A model generated the notes under the pieces. That model was not told where the DNA came from, did no database searches, and worked only from the letters and a program-made list of their open reading frames with translations. The position numbers and the translations under genes were made by a program. Source: Runella salmonicolor (GTDB lineage Bacteria; Bacteroidota; Bacteroidia; Cytophagales; Spirosomataceae). From it: a DNA stretch of 64,000 nucleotides. Shown here piece by piece: positions 54,113 to 61,930 of this stretch. How positions within the stretch are numbered: position 1 is the first letter of the stretch; each line of letters begins with the position of its first letter. The stretch lies in contig NZ_JAMZEL010000007.1 in assembly GCF_024158025.1 (NCBI RefSeq), forward strand, positions 124,001 through 188,000, in the 5' to 3' direction.

Positions 54113-55789
54113 TTATTGACCGCTTTCTACCAAGCGATTGGTCCGAAATACCCGTGGCATTTGTCCTCTTCGTGCATTTACCAAAAATAGTTGGTAGGTT
54201 CCAGGTTCAAGAAAACAGGCGGCAACCTCCCCCGCAAAACCCGGTTTAAAATACTCCTGTTTGGTTAAGAACTGAATCGGATTGGTTTTGGTGGCCGTGG
54301 CCGAAATAAAGTAGAAGTGTCGGTTATTTTTCAGCATCCACAACCAAGCCTCTCCTTGGTTCAGTTGAAACCTGAGCGTGTCGGTTTTTACGGTAGCTAC
54401 GCGTCTACACCGGGCAGCATCTTCCGAAACAGTTTCCCATTCTAGCGTGGTTGGAATAAAAGGCTGCAATGAATCTGTTTTCAGCATCGCAACATCCACC
54501 AAAGGAGAATCCGTTTGGCAAACTATATTTTGGGACTGCGAAGTTTGATAGATTTCGGGCAAACCGTTTTGTGATTTCCAGTTCAAGTACAGCAGGTTAT
54601 TATGTTGCATGTTGTAAGTATCTGCCCAAAATTTCTGATAGTCCATGTAGCGGTAGCCCCAATCACGGTAATACGATAATCCCCAAATACCCATGCTGAC
54701 TCCTAAAAACATAAGAAAGAGTCGATGAAGAATGACTTTATTATTTTGTAATTGAATAAGTAAAATAAGGTATCCAATCCCCACCAGCAAGGCAGAATAA
54801 TGCCGATAACGCCCCAGCAACGCAGCATCAGCGCCCACTGGCTCAGTACGCAAAAGAGCCACTGCCGCCGCAGTCATTAACGCGAACAACGCATAAACCG
54901 TTAGCTTAAAGGTCGGTGACGTCCAATATCGTGATTGTTGAATAGCTTTAAAATTGCTTAAAAACAAAACCATCACCATCGCGGCTCCTAAACCAGCCGC
55001 TACCCATTTAAAACTTCCCGAAATAAAATCTCCGTAGCCTCCAATAAACAGGCAAATCCCCAAAAGCCACTGTACAGGGTTGGTTTGAATGCCGTATGTT
55101 TCATCGGGCATCCCAAAAGATTTTGCCCACCAGTAACCTCCTAAAAAAATAACTCCCAAAAGGGACCACAGCGCCATCCGTGCTAGAGATGCTCGTTGCA
55201 CAATTAAAACTACTAGGCCAATAAGTATACTTAACAGCCCATTTCCATTGGAAAAAGTCGCCCCTCCGGCACAAAGAAAGGCCAATGTAAAACGCCAACG
55301 ACTTACCTTTTGCTCATTATTTATCAACAGATGAATAGATTCAAAGGCAAGCCAAATCACCACCATGTTTGACCAGACGGCCATTGGCCACAGTGCCGTT
55401 TCGGTAAATTGGAGTTGAAATAGGATAAAAAGAACTGGCAAAAAGTATAGGGAAGGTATTTTGGCTTCTTTCAAATTCTTATAAAGCAACCATGCCACCC
55501 GAACCCAACAAAGATTGCCGACCACAACCATGGTTTTGAGATTGACACAACCACTGATTATAACCTGTAAATAGGCAATTATTTTAGCTGGTAATATGAC
55601 ATGCTCACGAAATGGCGTAAAAAAAAGCTTCAAAGATTGGTCATCAAAGGGGAAGGCATGATTAATAAACCCAAAAATCACGGGAAGGTCATCCTCGTTG
55701 GGAAATGGAATACTGAAGCGAAGTAAATATATAAAATAGGCAAAAACGGGGGTTGCGGCGACAAGAGCTAAAATAATTCGTTTGGGCAT
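54113..55789 (-). CDS. Polytopic membrane protein, probable GT-C-like
   Basis: A 558-residue protein with about 11 hydrophobic segments in the first 400 residues, then a soluble C-terminal domain (about residues 400-558) with no recognised fold. The N-terminal loop FPNEDDLPVIFGF includes an Asp pair as in GT-C glycosyltransferases, but this is only suggestive. It converges on the ModF-like gene with a 9-base gap. Confidence 0.7.
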   Translation of the reverse strand: MPKRIILALVAATPVFAYFIYLLRFSIPFPNEDDLPVIFGFINHAFPFDDQSLKLFFTPFREHVILPAKIIAYLQVIISGCVNLKTMVVVGNLCWVRVAWLLYKNLKEAKIPSLYFLPVLFILFQLQFTETALWPMAVWSNMVVIWLAFESIHLLINNEQKVSRWRFTLAFLCAGGATFSNGNGLLSILIGLVVLIVQRASLARMALWSLLGVIFLGGYWWAKSFGMPDETYGIQTNPVQWLLGICLFIGGYGDFISGSFKWVAAGLGAAMVMVLFLSNFKAIQQSRYWTSPTFKLTVYALFALMTAAAVALLRTEPVGADAALLGRYRHYSALLVGIGYLILLIQLQNNKVILHRLFLMFLGVSMGIWGLSYYRDWGYRYMDYQKFWADTYNMQHNNLLYLNWKSQNGLPEIYQTSQSQNIVCQTDSPLVDVAMLKTDSLQPFIPTTLEWETVSEDAARCRRVATVKTDTLRFQLNQGEAWLWMLKNNRHFYFISATATKTNPIQFLTKQEYFKPGFAGEVAACFLEPGTYQLFLVNARRGQMPRVFRTNRLVESGQ

Positions 55790-55808
55790 ACGCTTACGCT
55801 ATAACGTG

Positions 55809-55863
55809 AAAAACCTGACAGATTTTGCAGGAAAGAAATAGTCATGCAAATCCGTCAGGTTTT
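55809..55863. repeat. Inverted repeat, AAAACCTGACAGATTTTGCA family
   Basis: Arms AAAACCTGACAGATTTTGCA and the partner TGCAAATCCGTCAGGTTTT pair with one mismatch and one bulge over a 15-base loop. It is the longest copy of the AACCTGACGG family in the window. It stands upstream of the membrane protein gene and downstream of DUF4249. Confidence 0.6.
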
Positions 55864-55944
55864 GGGAAGTCACCGCCCAACACAAGTTTGGGATGGTTTT
55901 GCACGGAACAAATATACAAAACCAACGAAATTCATCGTGTAATT

Positions 55945-56865
55945 TTACCCATTCTTTGGCTTGGCTTTTTTGGCATCAATCACGGTCTGAAAAGTACTGA
56001 CCCCCGACGCTCCAAAAAAGCCCAGCGCCTTGCGCCCATTGGGGTTGACATTGGTAACGTTAGTAAAAATATTGGAAGGTGGCGTGGCAAAAAGCCCGCC
56101 ATTGGTAGATTCCATACGTACTTGATTGAGAAAGTAATACGCTTCCAACGACACGCTTAGCAGCTCTACTTTAATCGTATCTTTCTCAAGCGCAAACTCT
56201 ATCTGAGGCACCACCGATTGGCGAATCGGAAGAATAAAAATCAAGCCGTCGCTGTTGGCACCAGGACTAAACGCTGCATCAAAAGCCGTTGAGATGTTGC
56301 TTGCACTATTGTAATACTTACCGTTTCGGTATGATTTTATCCAATAACAATCTCCCGCGCCCGTAGGGTCACGCGCAAAAAACTCGGGCTTATAGCCTTC
56401 TTGGGGCGAGCCATCGGTGGGTGCAACGGGAAGTTTATCAAAAAAATAAGTCATTGAATCAATCTTGGGTACGCGATTGAGTTTGGTCGTAGCCCGATAT
56501 TCTTCCGTACCAAATTTAACATTGAGCGTATACGTGCCTCCGATGCGCCCTAGCGAATCGCTTGCCGAAGCGGGTTTCCACACATAGTACCCGTTGTTTT
56601 TGAGGTCTTTAAATGTAAAAACTTTGCCTTTGTCGTCGGTAACAATAACGGTAGCATTTAGTACTGGCTTGGCGGGGCTATTGTCAAAGTAAGGAGCTGA
56701 TTCTGTCAGGCGAATGGTATGCTCGGTGGCTTGATTGGTTACCCAACCATCTACCACCAACTGCGGGTCTCCAGAGGGTATATCTAAGTCTACTACATCT
56801 TCACAGCTTGTCAAGGCACCAAGAGTCAGCGACAAAATGAATAATTGGGCGAATATTTTTTTCAT
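55945..56865 (-). CDS. DUF4249 family lipoprotein
   Basis: A 306-residue outer-membrane lipoprotein; lipobox LTSC at about residue 20. The N-terminal motif CEDVVDLDIPSGDPQLVVDGWVTNQ is the DUF4249 start. The protein goes with a TonB receptor in Bacteroidota, as here (gap of 29 bases, same strand), probably as a cap or partner in the place of SusD. Confidence 0.9.
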   Translation of the reverse strand: MKKIFAQLFILSLTLGALTSCEDVVDLDIPSGDPQLVVDGWVTNQATEHTIRLTESAPYFDNSPAKPVLNATVIVTDDKGKVFTFKDLKNNGYYVWKPASASDSLGRIGGTYTLNVKFGTEEYRATTKLNRVPKIDSMTYFFDKLPVAPTDGSPQEGYKPEFFARDPTGAGDCYWIKSYRNGKYYNSASNISTAFDAAFSPGANSDGLIFILPIRQSVVPQIEFALEKDTIKVELLSVSLEAYYFLNQVRMESTNGGLFATPPSNIFTNVTNVNPNGRKALGFFGASGVSTFQTVIDAKKAKPKNG

Positions 56866-56894
56866 AGCATGTATATCTTGTCAAAAATCAATGA

Positions 56895-59249
56895 TCAGAA
56901 TTTAAAATTATAAGTAACCGCTGGAATCACACTACCAATGATGGAATAACGTACTGCCTCGGTTTGAAGGTTATTGTCTTCATTTTGCTGTACATAAGTT
57001 GAGAACGGATTCCGACGGTTGTACGCGTTATACACGCTGAAAACCCATTCCCCTTGCCCTTTTCCAAAGAGCTTTTTCTTGGATTTGAGCGTAGCACCAA
57101 AATCCAAACGGTGATAGGAAGGAATCCGCGAAGCATTGCGCGAATCATTTACATTTTGCGGCAATGCCCACCCTCCCCATTCAAAGCGATTGGTCGGGAA
57201 AGAAGCTGGCGTACCCGTGTTGAAGGCAAAATTGGTCGAGAAACTCCAACGCTCATTCAGTTGGTATAAACCTACCACCGAAAGATTGTGGGTTTTATCA
57301 AAACGGGCGGGAAACCAGCCGTTGTTATTAATTCCTTCTATCTTTCGTTCTGTACGCGCCAACGTATAGCTCATCCAACCCGTTAGTTTGCCACGATTTT
57401 TCTTTACGTAAAATTCTGCTCCATAGGCCCGACCATTGCCGAAGAGCAAATCACCTTCGAGGTATTTATTGAGCAACAAATCCGAATTACGAACATAATC
57501 AATTTGGTTTTGGAGGTCTTTATAATACACCTCTACGGAAGCTTCGTAGGTATTGTCCTGAAAATTTTGGAACCACCCCAACGCCACTTGGTCGGCAATT
57601 TGAGGCTTTATGATTTTTGAGCTTAACGTCCACACATCCAACGGCGAGCTTGCGGCGGTGTTGGACAATAGATGCAAATATTGCACAGTGCGGTTATAAC
57701 TGGCTTTGATAGAAGTCGAGGGCGAAAGTTCAATTTTTGTCGAAAAACGCGGCTCCCAATTTCCGTATTCATTGATTACGCCCGTTTCATATTTGGTTTC
57801 TGAAACGGGAATTTTACGTTCTCCTTTGACGATTTCCTGAAATTCAAAGTTTGTTCCAGGGCCCAGATTTCTAAAATGCGAATAACGAATTCCGTACTGA
57901 AACGATAACCAATCGTTTACTTTTTGTTCATTGCCAATGTACAGCGCCGATTCATCGGCGTAGCGCGCATCGAGGCTGATATTGCGTGATTCCCCGCTCG
58001 AAATCGCCAATGCCGTTCCGGGCTTTGAAGTATAGTTGATGTATTGCCCCCCAAACGTAACCGTATTGTTTGGCGTCAAGTAATACGTAAAATCAGGTTT
58101 AAGGCTCCACGTCTGAATGTTTGAATTCCACTTGAATTTATCGCCCGTTTTGCTCGTATTGTTGCGGTCTGATTCCAATCCGTAGTCATAGTTCGAATAA
58201 AACGTGGTAAAATTCATGAAAAGTTTGTTGTTGAAAACGTGGTTCCAACGGGCCGTGGCAGTTTGGTTTCCCCAATCAAAACCGAAGTCAGCCCCAAACA
58301 CATCGCGGCCAAAATAACCAGAAGCATAAACAGTGTTTTTGTCGTCAATCCGATAATTGGCTTTGGCCGTAAAGTCATAGAAATAAAACCGCGACCCTTT
58401 CAAATCTCCGCTCAAAAATGGCTTGGCCAACACATCAATATACGACCGACGACCCGCCACAATAAACGAGCCTTTTCCTTTGGCAAAAGGCCGTTCATAA
58501 CTCAACCGAGAAAAGATTGTGCCCACGCCGCCGTTAATTTCTGTCTTTTTTGAATTCCCTTCTTTGAGCCTCACATCCAGAATAGAGGAAATACGTCCAC
58601 CGTATTGTGCAGGAATCCCTCCTTTCACCAACTTGACGTCTTTGATGGCATCGGGATTAAAAACCGAGAAAAAGCCAAACAAATGGGAAGAATTAAAGAC
58701 GGGGGCTTCATCCAACAAAACTAAGTTTTGGTCAATATTGCCCCCGCGAACGTTAAAACCACTCGCCCCCTCTCCTACGCTTGTCACCCCTGGCAACAAC
58801 TGAATACTGCGCACTAAATCTACCTCACCCAGCAAGGCGGGCATTTGGCGGATGGTCTTCATTTCCACCTTATTGACCGACATTTCAATGTTTTTGACGT
58901 TCTCGTCCTCTTTTGTGGCCTTGACAACTACTTCCTGAAGTTTGAGGCTTTCATCTTTGAGTTCAAGATTCAGTTTTAAGTCGGCGGTAAGCTCAATTTT
59001 CTTTTCGATTTTTTCGTAACCGATGTAATTGAAAACCAAGGTGTATGTTCCAGTCGGCAGATTGAGCGCATAGTAACCGTAATCGTTGGTGACGGTTCCG
59101 TTGCCAATCTCGCGCACGTAGACCGATACGCCAATGAGGCTTTCGCCGTCAGAAGCATCTTTGATGTACCCGCTTACGGTTTTTCGCTCTTGGCCATATC
59201 CGTAGGTAAGCGTTAAAAGAAAGACCAGACTCGTTAAGATTTGTTTCAT
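56895..59249 (-). CDS. TonB-dependent receptor with carboxypeptidase-like N-terminal domain
   Basis: A 784-residue outer-membrane receptor. Start at 59249 (MKQILTSLVF; the frame opens at 59312); signal ends YGYGQ. The N-terminal carboxypeptidase regulatory-like domain has VSGYIKDASDGESLIGVSVYV, then the plug with GEVDLVRSIQLLPGVTSVGEGASGFNVRGGN, and a 22-strand barrel. The C-terminal VIPAVTYNFKF ends with the aromatic residue typical of barrels. Ligand is unknown; no SusD is present. It is first in an operon with the DUF4249 gene. Confidence 0.93.
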   Translation of the reverse strand: MKQILTSLVFLLTLTYGYGQERKTVSGYIKDASDGESLIGVSVYVREIGNGTVTNDYGYYALNLPTGTYTLVFNYIGYEKIEKKIELTADLKLNLELKDESLKLQEVVVKATKEDENVKNIEMSVNKVEMKTIRQMPALLGEVDLVRSIQLLPGVTSVGEGASGFNVRGGNIDQNLVLLDEAPVFNSSHLFGFFSVFNPDAIKDVKLVKGGIPAQYGGRISSILDVRLKEGNSKKTEINGGVGTIFSRLSYERPFAKGKGSFIVAGRRSYIDVLAKPFLSGDLKGSRFYFYDFTAKANYRIDDKNTVYASGYFGRDVFGADFGFDWGNQTATARWNHVFNNKLFMNFTTFYSNYDYGLESDRNNTSKTGDKFKWNSNIQTWSLKPDFTYYLTPNNTVTFGGQYINYTSKPGTALAISSGESRNISLDARYADESALYIGNEQKVNDWLSFQYGIRYSHFRNLGPGTNFEFQEIVKGERKIPVSETKYETGVINEYGNWEPRFSTKIELSPSTSIKASYNRTVQYLHLLSNTAASSPLDVWTLSSKIIKPQIADQVALGWFQNFQDNTYEASVEVYYKDLQNQIDYVRNSDLLLNKYLEGDLLFGNGRAYGAEFYVKKNRGKLTGWMSYTLARTERKIEGINNNGWFPARFDKTHNLSVVGLYQLNERWSFSTNFAFNTGTPASFPTNRFEWGGWALPQNVNDSRNASRIPSYHRLDFGATLKSKKKLFGKGQGEWVFSVYNAYNRRNPFSTYVQQNEDNNLQTEAVRYSIIGSVIPAVTYNFKF

Positions 59250-59436
59250 AGCTGATGATGGGTTATTGATTGTTTTTAAAATGACAATCTGCGGGGAGGG
59301 TTCCCCTATCAATGTGTTTGTACTTTTCTGATATAAAAACGTTGCAAACCTACTTCATTGTTCAAAAAAATAAGATAAAATTGGGATGAACTGCCTGAAA
59401 AACGGCGTAAACGGGAAGAATGGAGGTATTAAAAAC

Positions 59437-59466
59437 GCAAAAGCACCGCCAAGGCAGTGCTTTTGC
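59437..59466 (-). terminator. Terminator of the GH20 gene
   Basis: Perfect 10-base arms (GCAAAAGCAC and GTGCTTTTGC) around a 10-base loop. On the minus strand the stem is followed by GTTTTTAA; the GH20 stop codon is 18 bases upstream in that direction. Confidence 0.75.
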
Positions 59467-59484
59467 TGTATCTTTAAAAAATTG

Positions 59485-61794
59485 TTAGTCTACCACAACT
59501 TCATCCATTGCAATCGTTGTAGGCCGTCCTGCAGCGGGATGTCCTGCGGGAGCTGGGCCAGCGTTTTTGGCACGAATTCGAATATAACGAGCCCGGGCCG
59601 TTTTGAAATCTGCCACTACGGGCATAATCTGCCACGGCCCTTCCAGTTCGTATTTTACAGGCTGAGCCAATGCATCTTTAAAACTTTCACCATCGCGTGA
59701 AAGGCCAATTTCAACCGACGTAGGTGGAAATACATTGTTCATGATTACTTTGAGAAAATTGGTAGAGACTTTGGTAACGGGTTTTACCTCTCCTAAATCA
59801 ATCGTGATTTCAAAATCTTTGCCCGACATACGGACCCATTCAGCGCTGTTTCGGGGGCTTTGCGCTACTTGGCCGTCTGTGAGTTTCTTCTTGTCTGTAT
59901 CAACACCGTCAGCTAGTGCATTGGCATAGGTGTAGGGTTTTCCTTTGGCACGGTGAATAAAGAATTTCTCTTCAAACGTGGCCCCTGCCGTAGTGATAGC
60001 TTTAATTGTGGTGATTTTATCCAACGTAATGGGCATCAAATATTCGGTCGAGCTCGTCGAAGGTTCTTTGCCATCAGTGGTATAATATATTTTGCTATCG
60101 GAGTCGAGTTTTTCTAACCGAACCTGCAATTGTCCTTGATTATTAAATTGCGTCACCGCCCGCACGTCCAGAATTCTTTTTGAATAATTGACTTTCAGAT
60201 AATTCAATCGTTTTAAATGTTCTTTCAGTCGTGTGGCAAAATCTTCAAAATTCTTTCCGCCAGAAGGTACCCAAGCCACTTCTGCAATGGCCGTAGCACG
60301 TGGGAACGTCATGTATTCTACCTGTGCAGGGCTAGGCATGTATTCGGTCCAAACATTGCCTTGCACCCCCAAAATGTATTTTTGTTCTTCGGGAGAAAAC
60401 CCTGCTCCGGGGTCATATTCGTATACTTTTTCAATGGGTAAATACCCACCGATAGCCAAGGGCTCTTTGGCAGGATTGGCCTGATAATAGTCTAGGTAGT
60501 AATAAGTATTGGGCGTCATGATGACGTTATGCTTTTGCTTGACGGCTTCAATGCCCCCTTTGGTACCACGCCAACTCATCACCGTGGCATTGGGCGCTAC
60601 GCCGCCTTCCAAAATCTCGTCCCAACCGATAATGGCTCGCCCTTTTGAATTAACAAACTTTTCGATGCGCTTGATGAAATAGCTTTGGAGTTCATGCTCA
60701 TCTTTGAGATTCAATTTTTTGATTAACTCTTGACAAAAACTACTCTGCTTCCAAGCATCTTTGGGGGCTTCATCCCCACCGATATGAACGTATTTCCCCG
60801 GAAACAAGGCAAATACTTCTGTCAACACATCCTGCAAAAACGTGAAGGTTTTCTCATTGGGGCAATAAATATCATTCATCACGCCCCATTTGGTGGCCAC
60901 TTCGTATTTTTTAGAAGGCTCACAACCCAACTCAGGATACGCCGCCAACGCCGCCGACGAGTGCCCCGGCAGTTCGATTTCGGGAATAATGGTCACGTAT
61001 TTTGATTGGGCATACTTCACCACCTCTTTGATTTCGGCTTGGGTATAAAACCCGCTGATTTCTTTTCCATCAAACTTTTGCGGATAGTTTTCTGAATACT
61101 GACCAACGAGCGTTTCTTTGCGTTTTGAGCCTATTTGCGTCAGTTTTGGATATTTCTTTATCTCAATGCGCCAGCCTTGATCATCGGTTAAATGCCAATG
61201 AAAAATGTTCATTTTGTGCAAGGCCAACAAATCAATGTATTTTTTAATAAACGAAACGGGCATAAAATGCCGACTGACATCCAGCATAAGGCCACGATGA
61301 ACAAAACGGGGCTTATCCTGAATCTGACACACGGGCATCGACCATGCCACGTTTTCAACGGGTACGGGACTAAAAACAGCCGTCGGCAATAGTTGCAGAA
61401 TGGTTTGTACCCCGTAGAAAGCGCCTTGCGGTGTTGCCGCTTCCAACGTAACTCGGTCGGTGCTTACGCTAAGCTTATAGCCTTCTGTACCAAGGCCTAA
61501 TGCTTTATTTAGACGAATATAAATTACGTTTTTGGCCGTTGGGGGAGCTGTGGCAGCAATGGCCAAAGGTAGTTTCGAAGCCGTTTTCAACGTAGTTGCC
61601 AAACTTTGCGCAACTACTTTCAACGGTGCATCTTTGGCCGTGACAATAATTTTGGTTTGCGCATTTAATACAAACGTCCCCTCGCCGCCATTGAACTGCG
61701 CAGGAAAAGGAATCAGATTGTATGTATTTTCTTGGGCTTGAAGAAGTGTAAAACGTAAAATGAAAAGTGTAAAGAAGAAAATTAGTTTTTTCAT
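59485..61794 (-). CDS. GH20 beta-N-acetylhexosaminidase
   Basis: A 769-residue exported hexosaminidase. Start at 61794 (MKKLIFFFTLF; 61800 is equally possible and the frame opens at 61956); signal ends LLQAQ. The N-terminal GH20b domain spans about 25-150; the catalytic barrel has LMLDVSRHFMPVSFIKKYID, then HIGGDEAPKDAW with the catalytic D341-E342 pair. A chitobiase C-like module (YYTTDGKEPSTSS) and a discoidin-type C-terminal domain follow. It removes GlcNAc or GalNAc from glycans. No type IX sorting domain is seen. Confidence 0.95.
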   Translation of the reverse strand: MKKLIFFFTLFILRFTLLQAQENTYNLIPFPAQFNGGEGTFVLNAQTKIIVTAKDAPLKVVAQSLATTLKTASKLPLAIAATAPPTAKNVIYIRLNKALGLGTEGYKLSVSTDRVTLEAATPQGAFYGVQTILQLLPTAVFSPVPVENVAWSMPVCQIQDKPRFVHRGLMLDVSRHFMPVSFIKKYIDLLALHKMNIFHWHLTDDQGWRIEIKKYPKLTQIGSKRKETLVGQYSENYPQKFDGKEISGFYTQAEIKEVVKYAQSKYVTIIPEIELPGHSSAALAAYPELGCEPSKKYEVATKWGVMNDIYCPNEKTFTFLQDVLTEVFALFPGKYVHIGGDEAPKDAWKQSSFCQELIKKLNLKDEHELQSYFIKRIEKFVNSKGRAIIGWDEILEGGVAPNATVMSWRGTKGGIEAVKQKHNVIMTPNTYYYLDYYQANPAKEPLAIGGYLPIEKVYEYDPGAGFSPEEQKYILGVQGNVWTEYMPSPAQVEYMTFPRATAIAEVAWVPSGGKNFEDFATRLKEHLKRLNYLKVNYSKRILDVRAVTQFNNQGQLQVRLEKLDSDSKIYYTTDGKEPSTSSTEYLMPITLDKITTIKAITTAGATFEEKFFIHRAKGKPYTYANALADGVDTDKKKLTDGQVAQSPRNSAEWVRMSGKDFEITIDLGEVKPVTKVSTNFLKVIMNNVFPPTSVEIGLSRDGESFKDALAQPVKYELEGPWQIMPVVADFKTARARYIRIRAKNAGPAPAGHPAAGRPTTIAMDEVVVD

Positions 61795-61872
61795 GCTCAT
61801 AATAAATCGTTTAAAAAACAAAGGAACTAAAAAACGGCTGGAATCGAAAAAAAGTATTCCCCCATCAAAACC

Positions 61873-61905
61873 AAAAAAACGCCCCAACCTAGGTCGGGGC
61901 GTTTT
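61873..61905 (-). terminator. Terminator of rpoC
   Basis: A 30-base near-perfect palindrome (AAAACGCCCC ... GGGGCGTTTT) lies 25 bases after the rpoC stop. On the minus strand it is followed by three more T. It also lies before the GH20 start. Confidence 0.85.
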
Positions 61906-61930
61906 ACTATATAAACTAATTGGAAACCTA

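Noticed and set aside
60217..60484. Two overlapping plus-strand frames opposite the GH20 gene
   Set aside because: They mirror the GH20 catalytic-domain codons and lack start-site signals.
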